Origin: JAFAZJ01 sp050183765 | GTDB lineage: Bacteria > Pseudomonadota > Alphaproteobacteria > Reyranellales > Reyranellaceae | Length of the DNA stretch: 64,000 bases | Assembly (NCBI GenBank): GCA_050183765.1 | Contig: JBFXAZ010000017.1 | Location: forward strand, 1-64,000 | Direction of reading: 5' to 3' | Part shown: one piece after another, positions 8,888 to 17,695 of the stretch | Numbering within the stretch: the first letter of the stretch is position 1 | How the letters are laid out: the number at the start of each line of letters is the position of its first letter | Notes under the pieces: generated by a model | The model's input: only the letters and a program-made list of their open reading frames with translations | Told to the model about the DNA's origin: nothing | The model's database searches: none | Program-made: the position numbers and the translations under genes

Positions 8888-10349
8888 ATGAGCGACCACA
8901 AGGTTCTGGTCGTCGTGTTCGACGGGCTGCGGCCGGACATGGTGACGGCCGGGCTGATGCCGAACCTGCGCCGCTTCGCCGATCAGCACAGTGTCTTTCC
9001 CCGCAGCCGCGCCGTGTTTCCCACCGAGACGCGGGTCAACGCCGCGGCGCTGGTCACCGGCCAGCGGCCCGACATGCACGGGCTGGTGGCCAACGCCTTC
9101 CACGCCGCCGAGGTCTTCGCCGGGCACGCGATCAACACGTCGAAGATGGAGCACCTTCTCGCGGCCGACCGCGCCTGGAACGGCAGGCTGCTGACCGCGG
9201 CCAGCCTCGGCGAACGGCTGCACGCCGAGGGCAAGACCCTGGCGACGGTGTCGACTGCCTCCACCGGCTCGAGCTGGCTGCTCAACCACAGGGCCGAGCA
9301 GCTCGGCCTGCTGCGCTGGTCATCGCACGGGCCGGCCTATTCGGCGCCCGGCGCCGAATCCTGGCAGGACCTCGCCGATCGCTTCGGCGCGCCGCCGCCC
9401 GCCGAGATTCCCCTGAGCGCGCATCGAGCACGCCAAGCGGATCTATCTCGAGCATGTCTGGCCGGCGATCGATCCCGACGTAGCGATCCTGTGGTTCGCC
9501 GATCCGGACACGACCTACCACTACCGCGGCATCGGCTCGCCCGAGACGCTGGTCGCGCTGAAGACGGTGGACGCGGCCTTCGGCGAGATCGTCGCGGCGT
9601 GGCGGGCTGCGCCCGATCACGACCGGCGATCGATCGTCACGGTCTCCGACCACGGCCACGTCACGATTCACGAGCGTATCGCCGTCGTCGACCATTTCAA
9701 CGCCGCCGGCTTCCGCGCCGATACCCGCGCATCGGGCGACGGCGACGTGGCCGTGGTGTCCGGCTCGCCATCGCTGGTCTGCCTGCGCCGCCGCGATGCC
9801 GGGCTGGCGCGCGATCTGGTCGCCTTCCTGCGCGAGCAGCCCTGGTGCGGGCTGATCCTCGCGGCCGGCGGCGACGGCACCCACGGACCGATCGACGGCA
9901 CGCTGGATCGCGCGCTGCTGGGCGTGCGGCATGCGCGATCGGCCGACCTGATGTTCACGCTGGCCACCGACGACGAGCCGGGCTCGGGCGGCTGGCGCGG
10001 CCGCACGCATCACGACCACGACATCCCCGAAGGCGGCAGCATGCATGGCGGCCTGCACCCGCGCGAGCTCAACAACTGGCTGGCGGCGGGCGGTCCGGCC
10101 TTCCGCGCCGGCTACGTCTCGCCCTGCCCCGCCGGCATCACCGACGTGATGCCGACCATCCTCGACCTGCTCGGCCTGCCGCCGGGCGGCTGTCACGGCC
10201 GTGTGCTGGCCGAGGCACTGCGCGACGGCCTCGCGCCGCCGCACGAATCGCGCATGATCGAGGCGCGCGCCGGGCGCTATGCGCAGCGCCTCGCCGTCTC
10301 GCACACCGGCTCGACCGCCTATCTCGACGGCGGCACGATCCTGCACTGA
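8888..10349 (+). pseudogene. Alkaline-phosphatase-superfamily nucleotide pyrophosphatase/phosphodiesterase, frameshifted
   Basis: The first part reads as a type I phosphodiesterase/nucleotide pyrophosphatase: VFDGLRPDM with the first metal aspartate, then FPTETRVNAAALVTG with the nucleophile threonine. Near 9417-9424, within GAGCGCGCATCG, the frame changes by one base. After that point the +1 frame continues the same family: WFADPDTTYHY, SDHGHVTIH and SMHGGLHPREL supply the remaining metal ligands up to the stop at 10349. Removing one base from the GCGCGC run restores a continuous protein of about 486 residues. Without it, the first frame runs on out of register and only by chance fuses to the next gene. 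Either a true inactivating mutation or an assembly/base-call error. Confidence 0.85.
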
Positions 10350-10822
10350 TGTCCGATCTCACCCTGCGTCGCGCAACGCCTGCGGATGCGCGGCTCGTCC
10401 TCGACCTCATCCAGGCCGCCTTCGCCGAGTATCGCGGCAGGCTGAAGCCCGATTCGAGCGCCTATGGCGAGACGCCCGAGGGCATCGCCCGGCAGCTCGT
10501 CGGCCACCAGGGCGCGGTGATCGCCGAGCGCGACGGCGTGGCCGTCGGCTGCGTGCTCTATCGCGACAAGGGCGAGGATCTCTATTTCGGCCGGCTCTCG
10601 GTGCTTCCCGATCACCGCCGCAGCGGCGTGGCCGAAGCGCTGGTCGCGGCGGTCGAAGCCGAGGCACGCGCCCGCGGCGCGGCCGGCATCGTGCTCGGCG
10701 TGCGCATCGCGCTCACCGGCAACCAGCGCCTGTTCGCGCGCCTGGGCTATGTCGAGATCTCGCGCGAGGCGCATCCCGGCTTCAGCGAGCCGACCTCGAT
10801 CAACATGCGCAAGGCGCTGTGA
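10349..10822 (+). CDS. GNAT family N-acetyltransferase
   Basis: A 157-residue GNAT acetyltransferase that transfers acetyl from acetyl-CoA to an unknown amine. The acetyl-CoA-binding motif A is represented by LSVLPDHRRSGVAEALV, followed by GVRIALTGNQRLFARLGYVE, the typical motif B region. Its ATG overlaps the TGA stop of the phosphodiesterase gene by one base (TGATG), which fixes the start and shows translational coupling. Because of the upstream frameshift an artificial continuous frame runs from 8888 into this gene; that fusion should not be annotated. Confidence 0.9.
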   Translation: MSDLTLRRATPADARLVLDLIQAAFAEYRGRLKPDSSAYGETPEGIARQLVGHQGAVIAERDGVAVGCVLYRDKGEDLYFGRLSVLPDHRRSGVAEALVAAVEAEARARGAAGIVLGVRIALTGNQRLFARLGYVEISREAHPGFSEPTSINMRKAL

Positions 10823-10852
10823 GCCGTACCCGCGCTTGGCGGATACGGCTCA
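10820..10852. terminator. Candidate bidirectional hairpin terminator
   Basis: Perfect nine-base stem TGAGCCGTA / TACGGCTCA (10820-10828 with 10844-10852), extended by an inner CCGC / GCGG stem (10830-10833 with 10839-10842) and a five-base loop. It overlaps the stop of the acetyltransferase and lies before the convergent end of the WxPGYW-repeat gene. There is no T-tract, so termination is inferred from the position and stem strength. Confidence 0.6.
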
Positions 10853-10866
10853 CGTCCGAGGTCGGG

Positions 10867-11211
10867 TCAGTGGTGGCGCCAGGCCTGCGCCCGCTCCCAG
10901 TGGCCGGGCACGAAGCGCCAGCGACGGCGCGGACCCGGGTCGGTGTCGACCCAGCGCGCCGGCACCCAGTGATAGCCGCGACGCTCGGCCATCCACCGGC
11001 CGCCGTGCCAGACGTGCCGGCGGCCGTCCCAGCCCCAGTAGCCCGGCGTCCACGTGTAGCCCGGACGCGGCGGCGGGGCCGTCTCGTAGCGCGGCGCCGG
11101 CGGCGCGGTGTAGAGGTTCCACTCCTGCGCCGACGCGCCGGCGGCCGTCAGGCCGACGACGCCCAGCGCGGCCGAGCCGGCGACCAATCCAAAGAAACCA
11201 CGCCTCAACAT
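10867..11211 (-). CDS. Small secreted WxPGYW-repeat (YXWGxW-type) protein
   Basis: A 114-residue exported protein. The N-terminus MLRRGFFGLVAGSAALGVVG is a signal peptide ending near ASAQE. The mature part is rich in Trp, Tyr, Pro and Arg and contains repeated units around WTPGYWGWDG, WHGGRWM, YHWVPARW and RFVPGHWER, the tandem WxPGxW-type repeat of small periplasmic proteins of unknown function. The ATG at 11211 is preceded by GGAGG at seven bases; the longer frame back to 11328 lacks this. Monocistronic by position. The function is unknown; a cell-envelope role is inference. Confidence 0.85.
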   Translation of the reverse strand: MLRRGFFGLVAGSAALGVVGLTAAGASAQEWNLYTAPPAPRYETAPPPRPGYTWTPGYWGWDGRRHVWHGGRWMAERRGYHWVPARWVDTDPGPRRRWRFVPGHWERAQAWRHH

Positions 11212-11324
11212 GATTGCCTCCACTTGAGACCGACGGCGCCATAACGCCGTTGCGGTCCCAAGGTGGGGGGCGAACCGTGTTATTTTCGGGTGATCTCGGT
11301 AACGGCCGATTGCCGGGCCTGCCT

Positions 11325-12941
11325 TCAAACCGCCATGACCACGCCGTCATGGCCCGGGTCGGCGCCGCCATCGAGCCCGTCGGGATGGACGCGGATCGCG
11401 TGCACCGCGGCGAAGCCGAAGGTGTAGGCGTTGCGGATCACCTCGTAGCCCATGCCCTCCAGCGCCTTCTGCGTCGCGCGCGGAATGCGGTTGGAGACGT
11501 CGATCGCGTCGCTGGTGGCGGAGAAGCGTGGCGCGCTCACCGCCTCGGTCATCGTCATGTCGAAGTCGAGCGCGTTGAGCGAGACCTGCAGCACGCCCAT
11601 GGCGATCTGCGTCGCACCCGGCGCGCCGATGATCAGGTTGGGCCGGCCGTCCTTGAAGAAGATCGAGGGCACCACCGAGCTGAACCGCGCCTTGCCCGGC
11701 GCGATCGAGCCGGCGCGACCGGGCCGCGGATCGAACACGCCCATGCAGCCGTTGTACATGAAGCCCAGACCGTCGGTGACCACGCCCGATGGCATGCCCA
11801 GCGAATGGGTCATGGTCACGCAGTTGCCGTCCTTGTCGATCACCGAGACCTGCGTGGTGTCCTTGCGCGGCGCGCCCGCATTGAAGCGCGGCACGCTCGC
11901 CTTCACGCCCTTGCGGATATCGTCGGCCATCGCCCTGGCGTATTGCTTGGCGTTCAGCCGGTCGATCGGCACGTCGACGAACTTGGGATCGCCGACATGG
12001 AGGTCCTTGTCGATGGTCGCGCGCTTCATCGCCTCGCCGACCACGCGCAGGTATTCCGGCGAGTTGTGCTCCATCGCCGCGAGGTCGAACTGCTCGAGGA
12101 TGTTGAGCATCTCGATCAGCATCACGCCGCCGCCGGGCGGCCGGTTGGTCGAGACGTCGTAGCCGCGATAGGTGCCCCACAGCGGCTCGTTGCGGCTCGT
12201 GGTCCAGGTCCGCAGGTCCTCGCGCGTGATCAGCCCGCCATGCTTTTCCATGTCGGCGACGATCGCCTCGGCGATCTCGCCGAGATAGAAGGCGTCGGCG
12301 CCGCCATTGGCGATCAGGCGCAGGGTGCGGCCGTAGTCGCGATTGCGCACGAAGTCGCCGACGCGCTTGGGCGAGCCGTCGTCGCGGCAGTAGAGCGCGC
12401 GCGCCGCCGGCGTGAAGCTCAGCCGCTCGTGGTTGGGCGCGCGGCCCATGGCGCCCTCATCGGACCACCAGTAGTGCACGTGCGGGCGCACGTTCCAGCC
12501 GCTCTCGGCCCAATGGATGGCGGGCTCGACCACCTGCTCCCACGGCAGCGCGCCGTGCTCGCGCTGCGCGTCGTGGTACATGCGCAGATTGGTCGGGGCG
12601 CAGATCGACTGGTAGCCGATGTCGTTGACGCGGCCCTTGAGGATGAAGCCGTAGCCGTCGCGCGCCTCGCCCTCGATCAGGTGCTCCCACATCTCGGGCC
12701 GCGCCGACAGCGGCGCCGGCGCATGGGCGTCGATGTAGCCGTGGAACTTCTTGCCCGGCATGTAGATGCCGCAGCTGCCGAATCCGGCGATGCCGCACAT
12801 CAGCGGATCGACCACGCCCTGCACCAGGGCGCAGGCGATGGCGGCGTCCACGGCATTGCCGCCGGCGCGAAGGATCTCGGCCCCGGCCTCGGCCGGTTCG
12901 GGCTGCGGCGCCACGATCATGGCCTTCTTGCGCTGCTTCAT
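11325..12941 (-). CDS. Gamma-glutamyltransferase family protein (Ntn hydrolase)
   Basis: A 538-residue GGT-family N-terminal nucleophile hydrolase that would be cleaved autocatalytically into two subunits. The N-terminal GGNAVDAAIACALVQGVVDP block is typical, and the small-subunit junction reads KDTTQVSVIDKDGN, with Thr362 (or Thr363) as predicted nucleophile. NRPPGGG and SIAPGKARFSS are further family motifs. No signal peptide is present (MKQRKKAMIV), unlike periplasmic glutathione hydrolases, so a cytoplasmic enzyme such as oxamate amidohydrolase or an acylase is possible. The ATG at 12941 follows GGAGGAA. It is divergent from the GNAT-like gene at 13045. Confidence 0.9.
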   Translation of the reverse strand: MKQRKKAMIVAPQPEPAEAGAEILRAGGNAVDAAIACALVQGVVDPLMCGIAGFGSCGIYMPGKKFHGYIDAHAPAPLSARPEMWEHLIEGEARDGYGFILKGRVNDIGYQSICAPTNLRMYHDAQREHGALPWEQVVEPAIHWAESGWNVRPHVHYWWSDEGAMGRAPNHERLSFTPAARALYCRDDGSPKRVGDFVRNRDYGRTLRLIANGGADAFYLGEIAEAIVADMEKHGGLITREDLRTWTTSRNEPLWGTYRGYDVSTNRPPGGGVMLIEMLNILEQFDLAAMEHNSPEYLRVVGEAMKRATIDKDLHVGDPKFVDVPIDRLNAKQYARAMADDIRKGVKASVPRFNAGAPRKDTTQVSVIDKDGNCVTMTHSLGMPSGVVTDGLGFMYNGCMGVFDPRPGRAGSIAPGKARFSSVVPSIFFKDGRPNLIIGAPGATQIAMGVLQVSLNALDFDMTMTEAVSAPRFSATSDAIDVSNRIPRATQKALEGMGYEVIRNAYTFGFAAVHAIRVHPDGLDGGADPGHDGVVMAV

Positions 12942-13044
12942 CTCGCTTCCTCCGAATTGGCCGGCAGTCTCGGGACGGCCCGCCCGGGCGTCAACGACCT
13001 GACCAGCTTGACATCGCAGGGCGGACCGGCCAGTTCGGCAGCGC

Positions 13045-14193
13045 ATGACCGGCTCGATCGAGGTGCGGCCCGTATCCGGCGCCGCCGAATTCACCACGTT
13101 CATCCAGTTGCCGCGCAAGATCTACCGCGGCATGCCCGGCTGGGTGGCGCCGCTCGACTTCGATCGCCGCAAGACCTTCGACCCGAAAAAGAACCCGTTC
13201 TTCAAGCACGCCGACAGCGAGCGGTTCCTGGCCTGGCGCGATGGCCAGGCGGTGGGCCGCATCTCGGCGCAGATCGATCACCTGCATATCGAGCGCTACA
13301 ACGACGCCACCGGCCATTTCGGCTGCCTCGACACGATCGACGATGCGGGGGTGGTCAAGGCGCTGCTCGGCGCCGCCGAGGACTGGCTGCGCGCGCATGG
13401 CATGAAGCGCATCAACGGCCCCTTCAATCCGTCGATCAACGCCGAGATGGGCATGCTGATCGAGGGCCACACCCACCGACCGATGTTCCTGGTGCCGTGG
13501 AACCCGCCCTATCTGCCCGGCCATGTCGCGGCGCTCGGCTATACCAAGGCAGTCGACACCTACGACTACGATTTCGACGTGAGCCGCGAGCCGACCGACT
13601 ACGGCACCAGCCTGCTCAAGCGCAGCGAGCTGGCCACTCGCATTACCGTGCGGCCGCCGCGCCTGAGCAAGATCCGCCATGAGGTCCGCACCGTGCTCGG
13701 CGTGTTCAATGACGCCTGGCAGCGAAACTGGGGATTCGTGCCGTTCACGCTGGAGGAGATGGACGGGCTGGCCGCGGAGATGCAGCCGGTCCTGCGCAGC
13801 GACTCCGCGGTCATCATCGAGGTCGACGGCAGGGCGGTGGCCTTCATCTTCGCCGTGCCCAATCTGATGGAGCTGTTCGCCCGGGGCTTCGATGGCAAGC
13901 TTCTGCCGTTCGGCTGGCTTCGCCTGGCCATGAGTCTCCTGCGGCCGCGCTATCGGACGTCCCGTGTCCCCCTGATGGGCGTGGTGAGCGCCTATCAGGG
14001 CAGCGCGTTGGGCGCCGGCCTGGCGATGTTGGCGATCGAGGAAATCCACCGCCGTGGCAAGGCGCGCGGCCTGAAGACCGTCGAGCTGGGCTGGATCCTG
14101 GAACAAAACATGGCGATGCGGCGTATGATTGAGCGGATCGGGGGCGTGAAGGTGAAGACCTACCGCATCTATGAACGGTCCCTGGTGCCATAG
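13045..14193 (+). CDS. GNAT-fold acyltransferase-like protein upstream of the ACP/ketosynthase genes
   Basis: A 382-residue protein with a C-terminal GNAT-like fold: LMGVVSAYQGSALGAGLA resembles the acyl-CoA-binding motif, and VELGWILEQNMAMRRMIERI resembles motif B. The N-terminal part (RKIYRGMPGWVAPLDFD; NPFFKHADSERFLAWR) is typical of large GNAT-related proteins whose substrates are unknown. It precedes the acyl carrier protein by 99 bases on the same strand, so it may transfer an acyl group made by that module, which is inference. Annotated relatives are usually just N-acetyltransferase or hypothetical protein. Confidence 0.75.
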   Translation: MTGSIEVRPVSGAAEFTTFIQLPRKIYRGMPGWVAPLDFDRRKTFDPKKNPFFKHADSERFLAWRDGQAVGRISAQIDHLHIERYNDATGHFGCLDTIDDAGVVKALLGAAEDWLRAHGMKRINGPFNPSINAEMGMLIEGHTHRPMFLVPWNPPYLPGHVAALGYTKAVDTYDYDFDVSREPTDYGTSLLKRSELATRITVRPPRLSKIRHEVRTVLGVFNDAWQRNWGFVPFTLEEMDGLAAEMQPVLRSDSAVIIEVDGRAVAFIFAVPNLMELFARGFDGKLLPFGWLRLAMSLLRPRYRTSRVPLMGVVSAYQGSALGAGLAMLAIEEIHRRGKARGLKTVELGWILEQNMAMRRMIERIGGVKVKTYRIYERSLVP

Positions 14194-14292
14194 GGACCGC
14201 CCCGCCGTTGACGTTTTCCACTGCCATGTCTCGGGGTAGACTTGGCGTCCTTGGCAGTCTAGGTATGGAGCGGTTGTGAGGATGCACTCGGA

Positions 14293-14595
14293 ATGAGCAC
14301 CACCGTCGACATGAATTCGCCCCTGGCGCAGCAGATCATCGATGTGATCGCGCGCGAGGGCATGGTCGACCGCGCGAAGATCACGGCCGCCGCGACGCTT
14401 GAGGATCTGGGCCTGCAATCGATCGATATGGTCATGATTCTCAACGGTATAGAGGAGAAATTCGACATCTACGTTCCGATGGATGAGTCGATCCAGAAGA
14501 TCGCCAATGTGGGCGACGTGATCGACGTGGTCAGCGGCCTCGTCGAAGCCAACGCCCAGAAGGCCGGCACCAAGCAGCAGGGACAGACCATTTGA
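14293..14595 (+). CDS. Acyl carrier protein
   Basis: A 100-residue acyl carrier protein. The phosphopantetheine site is Ser43 in DLGLQSIDMV, followed by the acidic recognition helix and EEKFDIYVP. Compared with housekeeping AcpP it has a longer N-terminal tail and a divergent C-terminus (KAGTKQQGQTI), so it is a specialised carrier. The TGA stop overlaps the TTG start of the ketosynthase (TTGA), coupling the two. Together with the ketosynthase and the two MaoC-like proteins it forms a compact chain-building module; no ketoreductase, enoyl reductase or malonyl transferase is present and these are presumably borrowed from the core FAS II set. Confidence 0.93.
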   Translation: MSTTVDMNSPLAQQIIDVIAREGMVDRAKITAAATLEDLGLQSIDMVMILNGIEEKFDIYVPMDESIQKIANVGDVIDVVSGLVEANAQKAGTKQQGQTI

Positions 14596-15806
14596 CCACC
14601 CAAGTCGCCGTCACCGGACTCGGGTGCATCTCGGCGCTGGGTCCGGACGTAGCCGCGTTCTGGGCCGGTCTGAGCGCCGGGCGCTGCGGTATCCAGCCTT
14701 TGGAATTCCGCGGTTCCGAGGAGCTTCACGTCAAGATCGGCGGCCAGATCAAGAATTTCGACGCCGGTGCCCATTTCAGCGCGGCCAGGCTGCCCTTCCT
14801 CGACCCGTTCAGCCAGTTCGCGATGATCGCGGCGCGCGAGGCGGTCAAGGATTCCGGATTGTCCGCCGAGGGCCTCGCCGGTCCGCGCACCGCGGTCATC
14901 CTGGGCACGGGCATCGGCGGCATTTCCACCCTGAACGAGGCTTTCTACCAGCGATACGCGCTGGGCAAGCGGCGGATCGATGCGGCCACGATCCCGAAGG
15001 CGATGCCCAACGCCGCCGCCAGCCACGTGTCGATCGAATTCGGCGTCAACGGCCCGGCCTTCGCCGTGTGCAGCGCCTGCTCGTCGGCCAACCACGCGAT
15101 GGGCCTGGCGATGGCCATGGTGCGTGCCGGCATCGTCGATCGCGCGATCACCGGCGGCTCGGAGGCCAATCTCAACTTCGCCAACGTCAATGCCTGGGAA
15201 GCGCTCAAGGTCCTGACGCCCGATGCCTGCCGGCCGTTCTCGCGCGGCCGCAACGGCATGTCGCTGGGCGACGGCGCCGGCATCATCGTCCTCGAGCGCA
15301 TGGACGCCGCCCGCGCGCGCGGCGCGCGGATCTATGCCGAGATGGCCGGCTCCGGCTCCTCCTCCGACGCAGGCGATCTGCTGCGGCCCGATGCCAACGG
15401 CGCGGCCGCAGCGATGCGCAACGCGCTCGCCGATGGCGGGCTCGCGCCCGACGATATCGACTACATCAACGCGCACGGCACCGGCACGCTACTCAACGAC
15501 CCGGTCGAGACCGCGGCGATCCGCCAGGTGTTCGGCGCCCATGCCGACAAGCTCGCGGTGTCGTCGACCAAGTCGATGCACGGCCACGCGCTGGGCGCCG
15601 CCGGCGCGCTCGAGATGGTGGCGACGGTGCTGGCGCTCAAGCACCAGGTCGCGCCGCCGACCGTGAACTGGCTCGAGCGCGATCCCAAGTGCGATCTCGA
15701 CTACGTGCCCAACGAGGCGCGCGCCATGCCGATCCGCGCGGCGATGTCCAACTCCTTCGCCTTCGGCGGGTTGAACGCCGTGCTGACCGTCAAGCGCGCG
15801 GACTGA
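14592..15806 (+). CDS. Beta-ketoacyl-ACP synthase (KAS II/FabF-like)
   Basis: A 404-residue thiolase-fold condensing enzyme that extends an acyl chain by decarboxylative condensation with malonyl-ACP. The catalytic triad is intact: Cys163 in VCSACSSANHA, His295 in NAHGTGT and His332 in SMHGHALGAAG, with Lys327 beside it. The TTG start overlaps the ACP stop, indicating a paired ACP-KS unit. Housekeeping fabF normally sits with fabG/acpP/mltG, which is not the case here, so this is likely a dedicated synthase of a secondary lipid. A chain-length-factor partner is absent. Confidence 0.93.
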   Translation: MTTQVAVTGLGCISALGPDVAAFWAGLSAGRCGIQPLEFRGSEELHVKIGGQIKNFDAGAHFSAARLPFLDPFSQFAMIAAREAVKDSGLSAEGLAGPRTAVILGTGIGGISTLNEAFYQRYALGKRRIDAATIPKAMPNAAASHVSIEFGVNGPAFAVCSACSSANHAMGLAMAMVRAGIVDRAITGGSEANLNFANVNAWEALKVLTPDACRPFSRGRNGMSLGDGAGIIVLERMDAARARGARIYAEMAGSGSSSDAGDLLRPDANGAAAAMRNALADGGLAPDDIDYINAHGTGTLLNDPVETAAIRQVFGAHADKLAVSSTKSMHGHALGAAGALEMVATVLALKHQVAPPTVNWLERDPKCDLDYVPNEARAMPIRAAMSNSFAFGGLNAVLTVKRAD

Positions 15807-15812
15807 GCCGAC

Positions 15813-16214
15813 ATGAGCGGCGGGCCTGACGAGCCGCTGGTCACGGTCGCCCTCACGGTCGACACCGCCGACATCGAAGCCTTCGCCGGCGCGCTGGAGC
15901 TGCCGGCGTCGCCGGTTCCGCCCACCTTCCCGATCCGTTTCCTGTTCCATCCCGACATCCGCGCGGCCCTGACCACGTTCGTGCCCGCGGACGGCTCGCT
16001 GCCGATCCATATCGGCCAGCGCTTCCACTATCACCGCCCGCTCCGCCCCGGCGAGCGCGTCACCTGCACCGTGCGCGCGACACCCGCCGACGCCGCGCGC
16101 CCCTTCGCGCTGGTCCGGCTCGACGTGACGGACAGCGGCGGCGCGGCGGTCTGCCGGGCCGAGAGCGAGATCGCCATCGCCGCGCCGGGCTTCACCTGGG
16201 ACCGGGTGAAATGA
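15813..16214 (+). CDS. Half-MaoC hot-dog protein (N-terminal dehydratase half)
   Basis: A 133-residue single hot-dog-fold protein resembling the non-catalytic N-terminal half of two-domain MaoC dehydratases (FAS1-like dehydratase domain). Recognisable features are PTFPIRFLFHP, HIGQRFHYHRPLRPGERVTC and a terminal strand pattern; the catalytic Asp-His motif of R-specific hydratases is absent. It begins six bases after the ketosynthase and its stop overlaps the next start (ATGA). A heterodimer with the following catalytic half is likely by analogy to mycobacterial HadA/HadB-type dehydratases, where two such halves pair. Confidence 0.82.
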   Translation: MSGGPDEPLVTVALTVDTADIEAFAGALELPASPVPPTFPIRFLFHPDIRAALTTFVPADGSLPIHIGQRFHYHRPLRPGERVTCTVRATPADAARPFALVRLDVTDSGGAAVCRAESEIAIAAPGFTWDRVK

Positions 16215-16618
16215 GCGCGCCGCGCCCCGGCGAGAAGCTGCCCGCGATGCCGCTCGGCCGCTTCGACGTCGCCGCCATCGTGCGCTACGCGCAGGTATCG
16301 GGCGACGACAACCCGGTGCATCTCGACGCCACCGCGGCACGCGCCATCGGCCTGCCCGACCAGGTCGCCCACGGCATGCTGATCATGGGGCGGCTGTCGC
16401 GCCTTGCGCTCGCCTGGCGCGCCGACGCCATCCTCGAAGCCCTCGATTGCCGCTTCACGCGGCCGGTTCCGGCCGGCGCCGCGCTGAGCGGCGAGGGCCG
16501 CGTCGCCAAGGTCGACGCGGTGGCGGACGGGCATCGCGTGATCCTGCGCCTGCTGGCGCGCGACGCCGGCGGCGCGATCACCGCCATGGGCGAGGCCACG
16601 CTGCGCCTGCCGGACTAA
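16211..16618 (+). CDS. MaoC-like dehydratase (catalytic half)
   Basis: A 135-residue MaoC hot-dog dehydratase or hydratase. The hydratase 2 motif is present as YAQVSGDDNPVHLDATAARA, supplying the catalytic Asp and His, followed by AHGMLIMG. It would dehydrate 3-hydroxyacyl-ACP or -CoA to the trans-2-enoyl form. Translationally coupled to the preceding half-MaoC gene (ATGA) and the last gene of the ACP - KS - MaoC - MaoC operon, which ends ten bases before the convergent GT4 gene. HadB-like in arrangement; the biological substrate is unknown. Confidence 0.88.
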   Translation: MSAPRPGEKLPAMPLGRFDVAAIVRYAQVSGDDNPVHLDATAARAIGLPDQVAHGMLIMGRLSRLALAWRADAILEALDCRFTRPVPAGAALSGEGRVAKVDAVADGHRVILRLLARDAGGAITAMGEATLRLPD

Positions 16619-16627
16619 CGCTGGCGG

Positions 16628-17635
16628 CTACGCCGCGCGCTGCGCCTCCTCGATGATGTGCAGGAACTGCTCGGTGCAGGCGCGCCAGGAGAACTTCAGC
16701 GCCACCTCGCGGCAGCGTTCCGGCGAGATGGCCAGCGCCTTGCGGCAGGCCGTCGCCAGATCGTCGTCGAACACCACGACCTCGTGCGGCCCGAAGATCT
16801 CGACGAGGTGAGGCGAGGGCAGCGCGGCGACCGGCACGCCCGAAGCCAGGGCCTCCAGCACCACCAGGCCGAAGGTGTCGAGCAGGCTGGGAAAGACGAA
16901 GACATCGGCCTCGGCGTAGCACTGCGCCAGCTCCTCGCCCTGCTTGTTGCCGAGAAACACGGCGTCCGGATAGGCCGCGCGCAGGGACGCAAGCTGCGGC
17001 CCGTCGCCGACGATCACCTTGGTGCCGTCGGTCGAGGCCTTGAGGAATGCCTCGATGTTCTTCTCGTCGGCGATGCGTCCGACATACATGTGGATCGGCC
17101 GGGGATACTGGGTCCAGGTCTTGGGCCGCGGGTGATAGGTCTCGGAATCGACGCCGCGCCGCCAGATGCGCAGATTGCGAAAGCCGTGCCGGCCGAGCTC
17201 GTCGGCGAGCGACTGCGAGGGCACCAGCACCGGGGCGCGGCGGCCATGGAACAGCCGCATGTAGCTGTAGAGCAAGCCCTCGGGGATGCCGTGGCGGATG
17301 CGCGCGTACTCCGGAAAGCGGGTGTGGAAGGCGGTGGCGAAGGGCATGCGGTGGCGCCAGCACCACAGCCGCGTGCACAGGCCGAGCAGGCCCTGGGTGG
17401 CGATATGGACGAATTCGGGCCTGAACTCGCGCATCAGGCGGGCGAGCCTGGGATACCAGGCGAAAACGATGGGATCCTCGCGGTACCACGGCAGCGGCAC
17501 GCTGCCGAATTCCTCGGGCGTCAGCAGCAGCACCTCGTGCCCCATGGCGCGCAGCTCGCGCACCGTGGCGTCCAGGGTTCGGGCGATACCGTTGAGTTGG
17601 GGGAACCAGCAATCCGTCGAGATGGCGATGCGCAT
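16628..17635 (-). CDS. GT4 family glycosyltransferase
   Basis: A 335-residue GT-B retaining glycosyltransferase of family 4. The N-terminus MRIAISTDCWFPQLNGIART is the acceptor-domain start of MgtA/MshA-like enzymes that use a nucleotide-diphosphate sugar and often glycosylate lipids. The donor domain carries YVGRIADEKNI and the E-x7-E region in LLDTFGLVVLEALASG. No membrane segment, so peripheral at the inner membrane. It is convergent with the MaoC gene and divergent from the tandem GT8-like genes, and the lipid-acceptor resemblance supports a glycolipid product. The sugar is not predictable. Confidence 0.9.
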   Translation of the reverse strand: MRIAISTDCWFPQLNGIARTLDATVRELRAMGHEVLLLTPEEFGSVPLPWYREDPIVFAWYPRLARLMREFRPEFVHIATQGLLGLCTRLWCWRHRMPFATAFHTRFPEYARIRHGIPEGLLYSYMRLFHGRRAPVLVPSQSLADELGRHGFRNLRIWRRGVDSETYHPRPKTWTQYPRPIHMYVGRIADEKNIEAFLKASTDGTKVIVGDGPQLASLRAAYPDAVFLGNKQGEELAQCYAEADVFVFPSLLDTFGLVVLEALASGVPVAALPSPHLVEIFGPHEVVVFDDDLATACRKALAISPERCREVALKFSWRACTEQFLHIIEEAQRAA

Positions 17636-17695
17636 CGCGGTCGCCTAACAGATATCGTGCACGACATGAAGCCCGATCGGGCGCCGTCCGATGAC

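Noticed and set aside
8888..10822. A single 644-residue fusion of phosphodiesterase and GNAT
   Set aside because: The middle segment is out of register with both families; the continuous frame arises only from the frameshift near 9420.
11214..13682. 822-codon plus-strand open frame
   Set aside because: It runs antisense to the GGT-family gene and then out of frame into the GNAT-like gene; typical shadow in GC-rich DNA.
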